Part shown: positions 13,101 to 28,100 of the stretch, piece by piece | How the letters are laid out: every line of letters begins with the position of its first letter | Numbering within the stretch: position 1 is the first letter of the stretch | Assembly: GCA_958450365.1 (NCBI GenBank) | Contig: CAUEEP010000731.1 | Location: 1,922,501-1,986,500, forward strand | Reading direction: 5' to 3' | Length of the DNA: 64,000 bases | Source of the DNA: Mesorhabditis belari | Taxonomy: Eukaryota; Nematoda; Chromadorea; Rhabditida; Rhabditidae | Position numbers and translations under genes: made by a program | The notes under the pieces: generated by a model | Told to the model about the DNA's origin: nothing | The model's database searches: none | Seen by the model: only the letters and a program-made list of their open reading frames with translations

Positions 13101-16100
13101 TGACCACTAAAATGGGATGAAATGCTAGGCTCAAGAAGAAGAAGAAAAAAGCCAAAATCAATGAGGGACCTGTTTCACTAGTTGTTGTTGACGTCAGTGT
13201 GGGCAGCGTCGATCTCCATGTCACTACAAGCTTTCAACTTATTCAAGCCCTAGAGAAGGGCTTTCAAAACAATTTTTGTTAGTTTGCTCGATGAGATCAA
13301 AATGTATTGATATTCCCCATTGATTATTGAGGTAGGTAGTTTTTATCTAACTTGGTGACTTAAAAAGAGTGCTTCGAAGTTTTTGATAGCTTGGAGAAGT
13401 TATAAAAAGTAAATTGGATCAAAATTGGTTTGTTTTAAAGGATTTAAAACATTTTTGAGACATTTTGAGACAATTTTCGTCTTTTTTTGCATAAAGTACT
13501 TAGCAAAGAATAAGAGTGATGTTTCAAAATGTTGAAGTATCACGGAAGATCTAGAAATTTAATACCTTGAAGAGAAATAACTTTTTCAAAAGTAATAAAA
13601 AGTTGTTTTGGAATAAAAGTAGTGTGTTTCAAAGTTTCGAAAAGGATTCCGATCCAAGATTGCGCCTTATTGAATACGTAGGTTTCAAGATTTTTAAGTA
13701 GCAGGAAAGCTCTGGGAAATCAATGAATTCAGAATAATTTGTAAAGCTTAAAAAGCAATTTGTAAAGCTTCCGACAAGTTTTTCATGAAATTTCATTTTC
13801 ATTTAGATTCAAGGCTAAAAATGTACAAGGTTTCACTTTTTGATCAGAATTCTGCACACAAAAAAAGAGACTGACTCAAGCTATTAAAAAGCTCAAGATT
13901 CCTCAAGTACAAAAAGGTTGAGTCAATTTTTTTGATTAACTGAATATCTTTACGAACCAAAATTTGCATTACAGTATGAAAAAAGTACTTGGAGTCGTCT
14001 GTTGCCACGAATTTTGCGAGTATCCTTTATCTGAAATGTTAGAAAAATGGGGAAAATTGAAAAATTCGAAAACAGTTTAAAAAAAAGCGATAAAATGAAA
14101 CATGGAAATTTGAAAATAAAATTTAAAAAATTGAAATTTTTGACAGAAAGCTGGTAGAAAATTCGCGCTTTTTTTGAGAAAATTGAAGAATTTTTACAAA
14201 TTTTCACCTTGAGCTGGTTGTGGGGCTGCAATTTTTGGGTTTTTTTTGCAATTTCGAGTTTCAGAAGCTTGTATTTTCATTGAAAATCGTAAAAAATGGG
14301 AAATGTAGAAGGTAGAAGCTTTCAGACAAAAAGGGAAACTTATTCTTTTTTTTTGTAAAAAGCTTACAATCCGTCGCATTTCCCTGATACCAAAAGGCGC
14401 TTTGGACTAAAAATTTCAGTTTTGAAAGTCGAAGTTTCATTATTACTCAGGTGAGAAGGTAAAATTGAAATCTAATTCGATATAAAGGCCTAGTTTTTAA
14501 ATTTTAAAATAATATATGCTTTAAATTAAATTCTAATTTGTGTATAAAATGTTCAGTTTCAAATTAGCTCAAGATTCGAAGCTTTTTGAATAATCCAATG
14601 AATTTTCAGTAGCTAAAAATTCACAAAGACAGAATCCAGTAAAAATTACCTAGTTTCAACTTAGTTAATTGCTAAATGTTCAATTAAATAGCAGTCAACG
14701 AGCTGCATCACACAAGCATCTATAAAATTGCACCGATCCTCAAAATTTTACTAACCAATTTTATTGTAGAAATTTTTCAATCATTGAAAAAATTACCTAG
14801 TTTCAATCTAGTTAAATACAAGCTTTAAAGCCTTCGAACAATTCGACGTAGTCCGTTTAAACGCCTAGCCAACAATCTCAGTTTCAACCTAATTAAATAA
14901 AAGGTGCGTAACTTTTAAACAATGATTCCTCATCAAAAAACTTTCACCAACCCTCAATGTAGATATTCCTTGTAGCGGTGGCGACAGCGTTTGATCCCTT
15001 GCAAGTGTACGTTCCCGCGTTTCCGAGTCCAATCGATGGGTGGTGGATGTACTGTTCGGAGATGGTGATTGGCACGAAATCGTCCGGTAAATCGCCTCGC
15101 TCCGGTCCCGGATCGTGCAACCATTCCACCTGAAAAAGCAAAAGTTTGGCATTCAATGGTAGAAATTATAGATACATTAGCAATTTTAAATTTTAGCTTC
15201 CATTCTTAGCAGTAAGGAACTTTTAAGTTTCAATGTTTATCGGGGTTTGAATGCTCGCTTGAACCCTAGTTAGTAAAAGCTATTTCCGGGCTTTAGAATT
15301 GAAATTTCAAATTAAAAACTGAATTTGACGGCAATTTTAGCCCAAGACAAGGGAAAAAACTGTTTTCGATTTGATTTTGATTTGTTAATCTGGATTTCAA
15401 GCAGATAAGAATGTTTCAAAAGGTTGGCTCAAGGTTGGGATTTAAATGTTTCATCTTAGACAAGATCTAATTGATTCAAAGAATTGCAATTAGGGCATTT
15501 AATTGGTCAACTTTTTCAAATCAAAGATCTGTTTCTTTAGCATTTCTTTGCTAATTACTTAAAACACTAAAATTTTGAAGCATTTAAAACATTTAGTATT
15601 TAGAACGAAATTTAAACGAAATTTAGAACATTTAGAACGAAATTTAAATGTTTCATCGTAGAGAAAGAAGTGCTTTGAAGAATAGGGTAAATCAAGGGGG
15701 CGGGATAATATCGAATGAAAAACTAATCCCAACAAACCTCAGGCTCCGGATCTCCTGGCGCTCCGACGGCCATACATTTGATGCGGATTGGTTCACCGGT
15801 ACCAACGACGATTCTTGGGCCTGAAAATGATTAAATAAGTAACTCATACTTAATTCGGCGAGAAATTCATATAACTTTTAAGCTTTTTGACATCTAAATA
15901 AGCCCAACGAAGCGTTTTAAAGGCGCTTTAGGATAGACAAGCTAGAGATTAGACTAAATAGATCAGTTTACTCTGCAAGTTTTCAAGTTTTTAAGATGAT
16001 TATTGTTCGACTTAAAAGAGTACGCTGATAGTTTGTTTGATGACAGTCTTCGTCTACAGTCTTATTATATCTACAAATTAGCCCACCTGGTGGATCGGTG

Positions 16101-19100
16101 ATCACGTGAAGTGTGGGACCGATCAGCACCGAGCCGTGGTCTTGCGCTTCGCCAACCTGAAATTGAAGCGATTAACTCTTTAGACTCTTAGGTTTCACTT
16201 TTATTTCAGCAATCTTGCAAGTTTCCACATTAATTTCATATTATCAAATGTTTAAGGAATCAGAAGGGTTTGTAGGATTTTATATTTCACCCACGCGAGC
16301 GTAGTAAAACGTAGCTAAAGTTTAAAAAACTCTATTTAAAGCTTAAATTAACTAAATTTCTCCATTTAAAGCCTAAATCTAGAAAGCCTTACAAAATTTG
16401 CGAGTTTTAAAGTTAAGCCTGTTTCAAAGCAGAATTCCACCCTAGTTTTTTTTGTTTTTTTTTTTGCTGAGTGTATCTTTCTGATCATGCCATATTTTTT
16501 GAAGTAATCTTTTTAAAAAGATATCAAAAATTTGCTGACTCTTATAAGTAAAACTAACGGCCATTGAAAAGCTGAAGTCTGCGCTAATTTTGAGGCTTTT
16601 CAATTTGAAACTCAAAAATCTATCCGCTCGCTTTGTTATTCAACTTGTTGGCGCATTCAATTCAAGTTAAAATAACTTGAATTTCAAATTCTAATTTCCA
16701 ACCGAGTTCTTGGCCGTGCACGTGTAGTCTCCATTCAACTCCGATCGTCCATCAGCAAAGTCGAGCTTGTTGTCATCCAATTGGGTCACATCGTGCGCCA
16801 ATGGGGCTCCATTAGGGCCAGTCCATGTCACCTGAAAATTGAAGACTCCTTTGGGTTTATAGTTTTTTAAACTATAAATCTCAACTTTGTTTTTGTTTTG
16901 CTTTTCAATCAAAACAAGGACTTTTCCAGCTTTTTTGGGGCAATTAAGTTAGGATTTGTTCCAAACTTTGTCCCTTTACTGCCAAAAAAATGAATGATTT
17001 GCATAAATGCAAAGTTTAGCTCGAAACCCGTCACTATTTTGTTCTAGGTGGGTGTAATTTTTAGAGTTGCAAATTTTTCTAACTAGACTTTATCGAATCA
17101 AAAAGGTCATCGGGAATTTGATACCTTTTGCCATTAGCAATCGAACTTTGAGCTCAAATATCTTGGCTTTGATCTGTTCAAGTTAAATGTTCTTGATATC
17201 ATTGGATGCATCAAGTCTTTCTCTATCAATTAATACAAAAACTATTTAAATTGAACGGCTCAACACCAAGATCTATGAGCTCAAAGTTGAATTGCCAATG
17301 GCAAAGGGGGCGGGAAGAGCATCAAATGTCCCACAATCAGGCTACAAGTGTTTCAGCCAGTATTTTTTTGTTAAACTACAATCACAGTGATCGCCATTGT
17401 ACCGTAAACTGTACAATTGCGGACTGTCTTTTTCAGCTTTTTTTTAAAACGCACTGTTGGTGTCGGTACTCCGGTGACGATACAGTCGAATTGATGGCGG
17501 TCATGCGGTTTGCCGATCCACGTTCGTGGGACGACTTTCGCCGTTGGTGGTTGCTCTTCTGGAAAGTGGATAATTAAGCCAGTAATTGAAGAAAATAGCT
17601 CATTTTCAGAAAGCTATTCAAAAACAAGAATCCGATTTTCTGTTGCAACTACAGGGTGTCCAAAAAAAAAAGTCACTTTGTGTTAAATTTCTAAAAAACT
17701 TTAATTGGCTTAAAGTGGTAGGGAGACATGGTGTAAAAGCAATTTTTTGATATCTTGTCATGGTTTTTATCATATCATGATCCTTTATATAAGAACTTTC
17801 CCATACCATGGCCATCACCATGAGATTTTTGCCATAAAATTAAAAATTTCTACTTGGATCGTAGTGTCATATTAGAGGTTAGTATATAAACTAAGGTTTT
17901 AGCCAAACACTTTACATGCAACTACATTATATGATAATCTGTCGTTCATAAGAGGTTTTTAACTCACCTATTTTTAAAAGAATTGTCTCGCTTTTCCAAG
18001 GAAACCCTAATCAATAAAGTGTATGGTTTAAATTTGTAGCTATCCTAATAGTGTTTATTATGCACTAAGATGCCGGTAGAAAGTTTTAGTTTTATGGCAA
18101 AAAAAATCGCATGATGGTGATGACCATGATATGGTAAAAATCATGACAAGATATCAAAAATTTGCGACCGCAAAAAAATTGCTTTTGGTAGGAGGTATGA
18201 TGGCAAAAATGATACCTCCTACCAAAAGCTTTTGCCATAAAATTAAAACTTTCTACTGGGATCGTAGTGTCGTAGTATGATGATATCTCCTACCACTTTG
18301 AGCCAGTTAAAGTTTTTTAGAAATTCGACACAAAGTTACTTTTTTCTTTGGACACCCTGTATAGAGAAAATTCTAGAAATTCGAAGCTTTTAACCTTGCG
18401 GGGAAATTTTTCGATTTCACAATATGGATTGCAATACCTCTCAACTTTTGGCTTATTTGCGGGAAAATTTCGAGCCAAGCTTTTGGTAGAATTAAAGTTC
18501 AGGGCATCCTGATTTAAGGTGAGAATTTGAAACATCGTTTCAACTTTGAACTAGTCAAAGTCAAAAATTGTAGAAAATGTTTCATTTTGAAATTTTAGCT
18601 TAACCACTCGTAAACTTAGCTAATTTACATATAATTTTTTGTGAAAAACCTTGAATTTTTTTAAAAATAGCTATTCAGAAGGAATTAAATCATTAGAAGA
18701 CTTTCTGAAGTTAATCCTTTTGAAACTTTCTACGTTTTCAGGGTAAAATGCAATTCTTTGAAAGCTAAAGGATAATCGGTGCCGACAGTTGAAAAGACAG
18801 AACTTTGAATATTTGAATAGAGGTTTTGGAAAACAGCAAAAATCCATACTATACAAGTGTATTGGGGCGATAGAAATGCTTATACTTAGTCACTAAATAG
18901 CAGACTATTCAAATGCATCACTATTTAAAGGTCCAAACACTCGCTACACCTTGTTTAGGTTGAAACTTGAGCAGAGATCTTTTGTGTCACGATCTTTCAA
19001 ACATCACAGATAGAATTCCCCTCAATACACTTGTTTTCAAACAAACCATCGGAAATTTTCAGTTCAACTGGTGGAGCTTCGCCTCTTCCGAAATCGTTTG

Positions 19101-22100
19101 TGGCCGAGCACACGTATTTGCCAACAAGTGATTCGTCAGCCGAATTGATCACCAAGTCATCGCCATCTTGTTGCACATCGCCTCGAAGTGGTCCATCAGC
19201 TGATCCATAACCCCATTTCACTTTGGCTGGGGTGTTCGAGTTTGGATTGCAATGGAAACGAGCTGGAGCACCGGGTGGAACGATGAGAAGTGGTGGAGTA
19301 GCCTCGGGGCGGGGTGGAGTGCCAGCTGAAATGAAAGGATAGGGAAAGAGGGACAGGAACAGAGTTTTCCGCTAGTCCATTTCCTAGAAAAACACTCAAT
19401 ACCAGACAAACTACCGTAATCCACCCGCGATTTTTTAGTAATTAGGCAGATTACGGTAGCTTGTCTGGAGTTGAGTTTTTCTAGGAAACAGATTTCGCAA
19501 AAGAAATACAGTCTGATAGGAAAGGGTACAGGATAGGGTTGAAATAAACAAAAATGTGTTATATAGGGTTTTAGTTTGATACAGGATACTGTATCAAAAG
19601 TAGGATAGCGGGCGGAAAATGTGGCGAAGCAATGAAACAGTTTCTTGCGTGTACTTTATACTTAAATCCAATAAACACCCCATTTTCTGGTGCACTTAAT
19701 TATTCTATTTTCCTTCGTGACAACAAATCGTTGCTGTGTGGGGAAAATGGAAGAATTGAATGCGCTAGAAAGGAAGTGTAGACAGGTTTGGGAGAGCACA
19801 AAGGACAAGAGGATATGAATTGAGATTTTCGCTCGTTCTCACCAGTCATTAGATTTGAAACTTGAATTTTTAAAACAAAAAACAATGAGTTAGTTCGGTT
19901 TAAGGATTTTTGAAGGGTTTGGGAGAATTTGAAGAATTTCATTAAAATAAAAATACTTAATAAATCACTTACCGGATGTAACGATCAACTTTGAGACGGT
20001 CGATTGTTTCGGTGGACGACCGTCGTCGGGATGATAGACGCACACGTAGTCACCGGTGTCAGACTGGAATTTGTCAATTTTCATTTTAGATTTCCGTATT
20101 ACTTAAGAAAAAACGATTGCTTGAACATTTCTGGTTCAAATCTTAACAACTTTGAAACATTTATTTTGCAATTTAATCACTCACCAAGGAAGTCGTTCTA
20201 AACGTGAGCACTCCTTGGTTCTCATCGCTTTCTGATGAAACCGGCTCTCCATCAACACGTTTGAATGACAATTTTGCATCAGGGTTGCCGGGAACGAAGC
20301 ATCTGAAAAAAAAATAAAAAATTTAGGAGTTAGAACTACGAATTCATTTGATGTGAAGTCAAGTTTCTTTCACCTAGCCGACTAGCTTGAAACGAGCTTT
20401 TTTAAAGGAGAAAACTTGTTAACAAGCTTCTTAAAGTAATTCTTATGTTGTATCTTTTAAAAATAAAATTTGGGCTTAATTTTCTTACCTGATCGTGGCG
20501 CTAGACTTCTCGGGTACCGTCTGTGATGGCGGGTGGATCTCAACGGCCTCGTCTACTGAAAGTCTCAAAAGATTATCAAAATATTATAGTAATCTTATTG
20601 TTATTGATTATTAATAGTACAGTAATCTTATTGTTAGCTAGATTTTGAAGGTCTACATGATGATGGCAACTTTTTTGTATATGATATTTGAACTTTTGAC
20701 TTTTTTCCTAAATGAATTCTTGAATTTGGCTTCGATTTGATCTCGGAAGGAGAATTTATAGGCACTACTTTTGAAAGGCGCTTTTCCAAAGCAAATTTCT
20801 TTAGGATTCCAATTTAGAATAGTGAAATGGATTAAATTTCAGGATTTTTCACAAGTGTCACCGCAAATCGATGCAAATTTTTGGATTTCAATAATTAGAG
20901 AACGAATTTGAACACTCTCGTGCATTTTTCTGAAACACTCTTAACTCCAAAACGTGCACTAGATCTTTGAAACTTGATTGGTGTACGTTGTGCGCAAAAA
21001 AACTTGTAAACAACTTTCTAGCCAACTCAATTCTTCTATTTTCCCCTCACAGCAATGGCTTGATGTCACGAGAGGAAATAGAAGAATCGAGTGCGCCAGA
21101 AAGGAGGCGTTTACGAGATTTGCGAGCAGAAGGTACAAGTGCAAAACCTGGTGGCAACTCGTTGTCCACAATGACAACCGCTGCGGGCACAGAGTCGACG
21201 ATCTCTCCACTGTTCGGGTCTTTCGCTGAGCAAATGTAATCCCCAGCATCGTCCATCTCTGACCGTTCCACTTTCAGATCACCCTTTTGTTGAACGGCTT
21301 CATCGGACAAATCTCCAGTCACTTTTCTCCAGTCGACCTTGAAAATTTTGGAACTCAACTTGAAGACTTTATGAAAATGCAAATAAATCGGTTTCAAGCA
21401 AGAATATTTAGGCTAGAGCGCGTTTAACTAATCCATTTCCTAATCTCAGACAAAACTACCGTAATCCAGCTGCCATTTTTTGATTAGTCCAATTTTGGGC
21501 AAATTCGTTGAAAGAAATCACAAAGCTCAGTCAATGATACCAAAATTTGGCTAATCGAATGAAAACTGGCGGTGAATTACGGTAGTTTGTCTGAAATGGG
21601 TGCTTTTTAGAAAGAAGATTGGCTTATTGCATCAAAAAAGAATCATTTTTAAACATTTAATTATTTTAAAACTAGAAGATTTCAGGTTAATCGTTTGTTC
21701 TTGAATAATGATGATGAGTAATGTTTTTATTTATGATACTGTCGACTATTTTTCAGTTTTGCAGGGTCACAATGATTAACCTTTGCTTTATCTAGAGAAT
21801 GGTGCTAATTTTGAAACATGAATCTTGCATTCAAAGCAAATTAACCCCTGAGCTATTTGAAACCGATTTCTTTAAACTTTAGAGTTTTTTTGAAAAACGG
21901 CAAACCGTGCCAGACTAGAGACTCTCCTCTAATCCATTTCCTAAACCCTGTCCCCTTTTCTCTTTCTACCGTAATGTTGTCTCATTTTTCATCCAATCAA
22001 TCCATTTTTTAGTATTTTTCGATATTTTTCTTTGAAATCTCACTCAAAAAGTGGATAGATTGGATAAAAAATAAATAAGAGAGCGAAGATTACGGTAGAA

Positions 22101-25100
22101 AGGGAAGAAGCCTGATTTAGAAAACGGATTTTGAAAAGAACAGATCAAACCGTGCGAAGGCAAACCTTAATATTCGGATGCCCGTCCACCCAGCATCTGA
22201 TGTAGAAGGGATCCCCAACAGTTCTCACTTGATACTTCGGATCGACATTCACCACAATTGGGCCCACTGCAAGAAAAAAACAAACGTGTGATTGTAAAAA
22301 ACTGCAAACTCGTGCTCTTTCAAAGGGAAATAAGTACAAAAAAGTTGAAAATTGGAAGGGAAAATTTCGCTTAGATTTTGCTTAAAAAAGTTTGTGTTTC
22401 AAAAATTTTTGGGGTGTATTTGAATCCATTTCGACAATGCCAACAATAAATTTGTTTGCAAAAAATGTAAGTTTCAAAGTGATGCTAAAAATTTCGATTA
22501 TTCTTCTTAATCTTGTTTTGGAGAATATTACCGTAATACCATTTTTTTTTATTTGAAAAGCATTTTCTTTCACCTTGACACTTTGAAATTTTTCATATAA
22601 ATTGATGAGCTAAACCCCTTAAAAAACAGCTTTAGTTCAGAATTTCTTTTGTAACCCATTTTGTTAGTAATCTCAATTCATTTTTGTATAAAAACCGATT
22701 CGATAAATGCTAATTTTTTTGATATTTGAAAGTGAAGAGACAGGCGAGTAATTGAGAAGTGCCATCATTTGGGCAAGTCCACAAATTTGAAACTATCATT
22801 TTTTTGAACCGTTAAAATATATCCTAGTTTGTTAGAAGCTAACGCTAAAACTTTTTTGAATTGTTAGATTTGAATTGTTTTTGGAAAAAGTCAAAATAAA
22901 AACCAAACTATCCAGCCAATTGACTAGTGCCTTCAGTTTGGGAACTAATAAAATTTGAAACATGGCTTCAAATATCGTCCTTACTCTCAATGATCTCAAG
23001 CAAAAATGAGCTCTTTTGTTAGTAAATTTTCTTGTTTATAAGTTTTCTTAATTATAGAATCCCTGAAATCATTATAGTTTTTGAAACTCTTTTTGTTAGA
23101 AGCAAATTTGACAATATCAATATCAATAGATTAGCCAATTGATCGAGAAATGGCGCCAATTAGTGAAGCCAGCAATTTTGAAACATCATTTACGTTAGTA
23201 ACTTAATTTTGGCGCCTTAAAAAAGTAATCTATTTTGTTAATAAGCTAATTAATTTGTTCTAAAGCCGATAAATGTTAATCTTTTGGTATTGGAAAGCGA
23301 CCTTAAAAAGTCAGCATAAATTGAGAAGTATCAGCAGTTGGAGAAGTCAGCAAAGTTGAAACATTGCTTCAGACATCGTTCTTACACTTAACTATCGGTT
23401 TTTTCTCTTCATTCCCATTGTCATTTCCCATGAACAACCAGTTCAGCCATTGATCCAAGTCGAACGGGCTCTCCGTTGTGCAATCCGATCGATAGTATTG
23501 CTCGTAGTAGACTTGTATCGGATCATGACCAGGCTTTGGATGGGATTCCTGATATTCTTGCTGAACTGGTGGGCAGGGGGTACTGTAGGGATGCTGTACC
23601 GGTTGATAGTTCTGATCGTTGGGGTGAGGCTGTGGGTCTTGTCGTTGATAGTAGTCGGGTACAGGTGTTGGCTCAGGTAATGGTTTAGGTGCGGGCATGG
23701 GTCCTGGTACAGGCACAGGTTCGGGCTGGGGATCATCAGGTCCAATTGACTTCTCCGATTCATCCGGTACCGTTATGGGAACTGTCCCTAATTACTGGTT
23801 AGTTAGACAGGATTGTTATGCCATTAGTGATATTAGTGTTATTTGTTAAATGAAAAAGCAAGTTTCAAAATTGATGGGGAAACTGGTTCATTTGTATCTG
23901 GTTCAGTTTCAGTTCATGTGTTAAATCATGAATATGGATTTCCTGTTTTAAACCCACAAGGCCTATTGACGTTGATGATTGCTGGAACGTTTTGTGGATT
24001 GCGGCCTTGCGGATCTGAGGCGATACAGGTGTACGTGCCAGCATCAGACTGAAAACGGTATCGATATCATCAGAAATCTTAAGTAGTACTAAATGTTTGT
24101 GTAACGAAAAAGTCGAGTTTCAAATTTAGAGCAATTTGAGTTCAAAAGATAATGGTAGTGCCTCCGGTAATATGATCATATTTTACTCATGGACTTGAAG
24201 GGTTCATGTTTTGTGTTTTAAAATTTCGGGGTTCCAAATAGCCGGTGTTGAAGTAGTAACTACCGTAACTACTGCAATAGTACCCCGCTCCTTCGGAGCG
24301 TCGCGTAGTCTAAGTTTACTCTCAAATAAACGCTAATATCTCAGCAAAATCGGCTTTTTTTTTCTCATTTTTCAATGATTTTTTTCTAAGCGCTGGTTAA
24401 TGCTAATAATATATTTTATATCTCAAAAAAATCACTCATTTTCTCTACTTTAATTTGATACCTAAGTGCGCAGAAACAAACGTATTGGGGCTGAGATATT
24501 AGCGTTTATTTGAGAGTAAACTTAGACTACGCGACGCTCCGAAGGAGCGGGGTACTATTGCAGTAGTTACGGTAGTTACTACTTCAACACCGGCTATTTG
24601 GAACCACGCTCCCATGGAGGTGGGGAACTATTGCAGTAATTACGGTAGATAAAAAGCAAATAAAAGCGCACTTGTTGCGTGTTCCGGATCGTCAGCACAC
24701 CGCCGCGTTCGTAGGCGTGTCGCGGAAGCGGATCTCGCTGGTTCTTCATCCATCTGAATATACTGGTTTTCGTTATGTTATTATGCCAAAGGAATTGGGT
24801 CTATTATTGCCCAGCTTTTCGCCGAATAACCACTAATTTTGAAACTAAGCCAGTTTCAAGAGGATTTTTTGAAGATCTTAAAAGTTTCTTCAGAAAATTA
24901 TTCGGTTTAATATCAAAATTTTTAAGATTAGCCCTGAAATCGGGTTTTCTAACTGCTTTATTTGGGCTTACAATGAAATTGAAAGCTTTGAAACCAAATT
25001 TGCCACCTGATTTGCGCATCGGGTTGCCCGGGCACCCAACATCTCACTTCGGACTGTTTTCCTTCGTCAACGGTTTGCACTGGTGGGTCAACCACCGGCG

Positions 25101-28100
25101 CAACTGGCGCTGAAAAATTTGATGTTTCAAAGTATTGGAATGGAAAATTAAAATGAACCTTTTAATGGACATCAGTATTTACCAAGCATTTACCATTTAC
25201 CAGAAATTTGTTTTCTTTTAGCTTTTTTTACAATCTTATATTCTTAAATATCGAACTTTGCTATTATCTAGAAAAGAATTTCGATGGTGCGACTTTCGTG
25301 TTTCAAAGAGTTCAAGTCAAAAGCGGCGCTGAATCCATTAGTTGGCCATGCTCTTTTACCTTATTAATCAAAGAAATATTAGGTTTTTCAGTCAAGTTGC
25401 ACTTCGAATTGCACATCACTTTCTTGATATTTTTTTTGACTTGAACACTTGAAACTTTTACCTAAAAAACCCTGAAAATTTTTAGGTTTTAACTTACCGT
25501 AAATGCTTTATTAGAATGATATGTCATTCTATTTTTCAACCCCACAAAATCGACCGATTAAAAAAGTAGGTAATGGGGGAGCAAATGAATCAAAAAAAAT
25601 TCGTTAGAATTTGTTCAAAACTATTTTGAACGATGATCCTTTGTCTAAAATGTACAAAAAACATTTAAAAGTGAAATTATTGAAATTCTCTTACCCCGTG
25701 ACCCCCTTTGAATCTCCAAAAGAAAAATCAATTAATAAAATCGGGACCCTTATGTTTTTTTTCCAAAAAATTATTTTCCCATTTTTTTCAAAAATAGCGT
25801 TTTAAATATTGGGTTGAAGCATAATTATCCGGACTTCTTTTATAAATGATTTTATTTAACAAAAAATAACATAAATAGTTAGAAAATAGTTTAATTGATT
25901 ATTCTGGAGCAATTCACCGCCTACATCAATAACTGATTGCCATTTGCTTGAAGACGATCGATTCCACGGCGAAGAATAAACGATCTTTGAGGAATCCACG
26001 CTTTAACATCGTCTATCAAGTCATCCAAATCGTTGTAGATCTTATTTGTTTGCCAATTTTTGAGCGATCGATTGACGTGGTAGTCCGTTGGGGCTTCCCC
26101 AGTTCTTTGAGATCGCGAAACGACTCTGCGGCAGACCATCCCTTTTCGAAGTGGTAGAGCATGATATGGCGAAGATGGATATGATTGTCGACACGCATTT
26201 TGTTCACTAAAGAATAACGAATATTGAAAAAGACAAAAGCTTCCAAAAGATAAGCCAAAGACGATAATTATGCATCAACCCAATAATAAAATATTAGTAG
26301 GTTTTAGGCCTAGATCTATCCATAAACTGAAGCTTATCTTGACTTTAGAGCCCCCACAAGGGTGGGGTCTAAAATCAAGATTTTGAGGGCTCAGGGGGTG
26401 TCACTCTAATACAGCATTTACGGTATCTAACACCAGCCACGATTTTTCTATTCAATTTTTTACACATAAAAGAATCTATTTGAATTTGAAGCCTATTTGA
26501 AAAAACAACTGTCGTAGTCATGTTTAAGAATGTTCAGTGAAAGATTCTTATGCACAAGAACTAACAATTAATAACTATGTTTCAAAATATTCAACGACGA
26601 AATCGTTTTGAGTCAATCTAATGACAATGACGAAAAACGTTTCAAGTTTCAGTGTTTGGCTCAAAATTTTGATTATTTAATGAGAGAGTCGTGCTGATTT
26701 CATTTTACTATCTTAGTTTCATTTTTTGTGAACAGTGCATAGTGTCAGCTAATGAGAATTCAATTCCATGTTTCAAAGTTTTTAACGAAAAGGCCTTTGC
26801 AATTTTGACGATTTTTGTATTTTCAGTATAGCTTTTGCTGAACCACTTTTTAATGGAGTATTTGGAACACCATTTGTGAACTGTATAAGTTTGAAACTCT
26901 AGCTGGTCCATTTTTCAAAAAGGCACCGATTTTTGCCAAAGCTACCGTAATCCGGCCTCTATTTTTCATTCGATTAGCTCAATTTTGGTAAAATTCGATG
27001 AAGGAATCACAAGGCTTAGTCAAAGAGACCAGAATTGGGTTGATCGAATAAAAAATGACGGGCTGATTACGGTAGTTTGTCTGAAATTGGGGTGCCTTTT
27101 AGAGAACGGATTGCTCACTCTCGTCATTGTCATGCTTAAAATAGAAACCTAAAATAAAATCTTAAAAAAGTGATCATGCTGTGGAAGTAAGCTAAAAACT
27201 ATACTATAATTTCAAAACTTGAAAAAACCACTTTGTGTCTCGAGGCGAACATTGACACGTGCAATGGGTGCCCTTTGCGGGACACCGGTTCGTGGATCGG
27301 TGGCAGTGCACTGGTAATCTCCAGTGTCCGACATTTTCGACTCGAAGATCTTCAGCGTTCCGTCTCGTTGCTCGGAGTTTTGATTTATCTGTTGCCCGTC
27401 TGCACGAGTCCAATCGATTTGCGCGTTCGGAACACCGGGGATCCAGCAACGGATTTGAGCGGGTGAACCCTCCCAAACCGTTTGCACGGGCGGATCGACG
27501 AGTGGTGGGGATTGCGCTGAAAGTTCGGAAAGGGAAACGTGTACATGCAGTGAAAAGAATGATGGGTACAGTGTTTCATAGTGTGTTTAGCTTAAGCTAG
27601 CTTCCCGTTGTGTCTACACTGAACGGCAATGGTAAAAGGTGCGAAAGGCTACAGTACTCTCTCATTTTAAGCTATAAAAAAAGTTATAGTAACCTTCTAC
27701 AGTAACTTTTGCAAGTAAAGTGCATTATTCTCTATTCATCTATTCACCATGCATTCACTCAAAATGCGAAATAAAAGAAAATCTTGCTGAAAAATCATGC
27801 AGTCAAAATCAAAGTTTTGTGTTCAACAATCATAAAAAGAGTGTTTCAAATTGTGGGAAAAGTGTCCGAAAAGAAACCTAGAAATAAAAAATTAAATAGA
27901 ATTTGATTTAAAACGATTTAACCTTGAGATAATTGAGAGACCTTGAGATAATTGAGAGGACTAGTTACAGTAATCCACAGTGTCCACAGTAATCCACATC
28001 TTTTAAGTCCTTTAAATCAAACTTTTGAAACTCACTTCTCTCCAGCTCCAACGAAACAGGCGTCGAGATCAGCGGTTGATTCGTGGCCGGGTTGTGGGTC

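Noticed and set aside
14378..14393. Possible 16-nt exon GGAAATGCGACGGATT with a GTAAGC donor near the linker cluster
   Set aside because: Length breaks the phase 1-1 rule that all neighbours obey, so inclusion would shift the frame.
24775..25113. 112-codon plus-strand ORF
   Set aside because: It is antisense to the Ig 5 exon at 25007-25109 over part of its length and intronic elsewhere; no domain recognised.
26708..26911. Minus-strand ORF of 67 codons beside the deleted mariner
   Set aside because: No protein character, lies outside the TIRs, and is made of common intron words.
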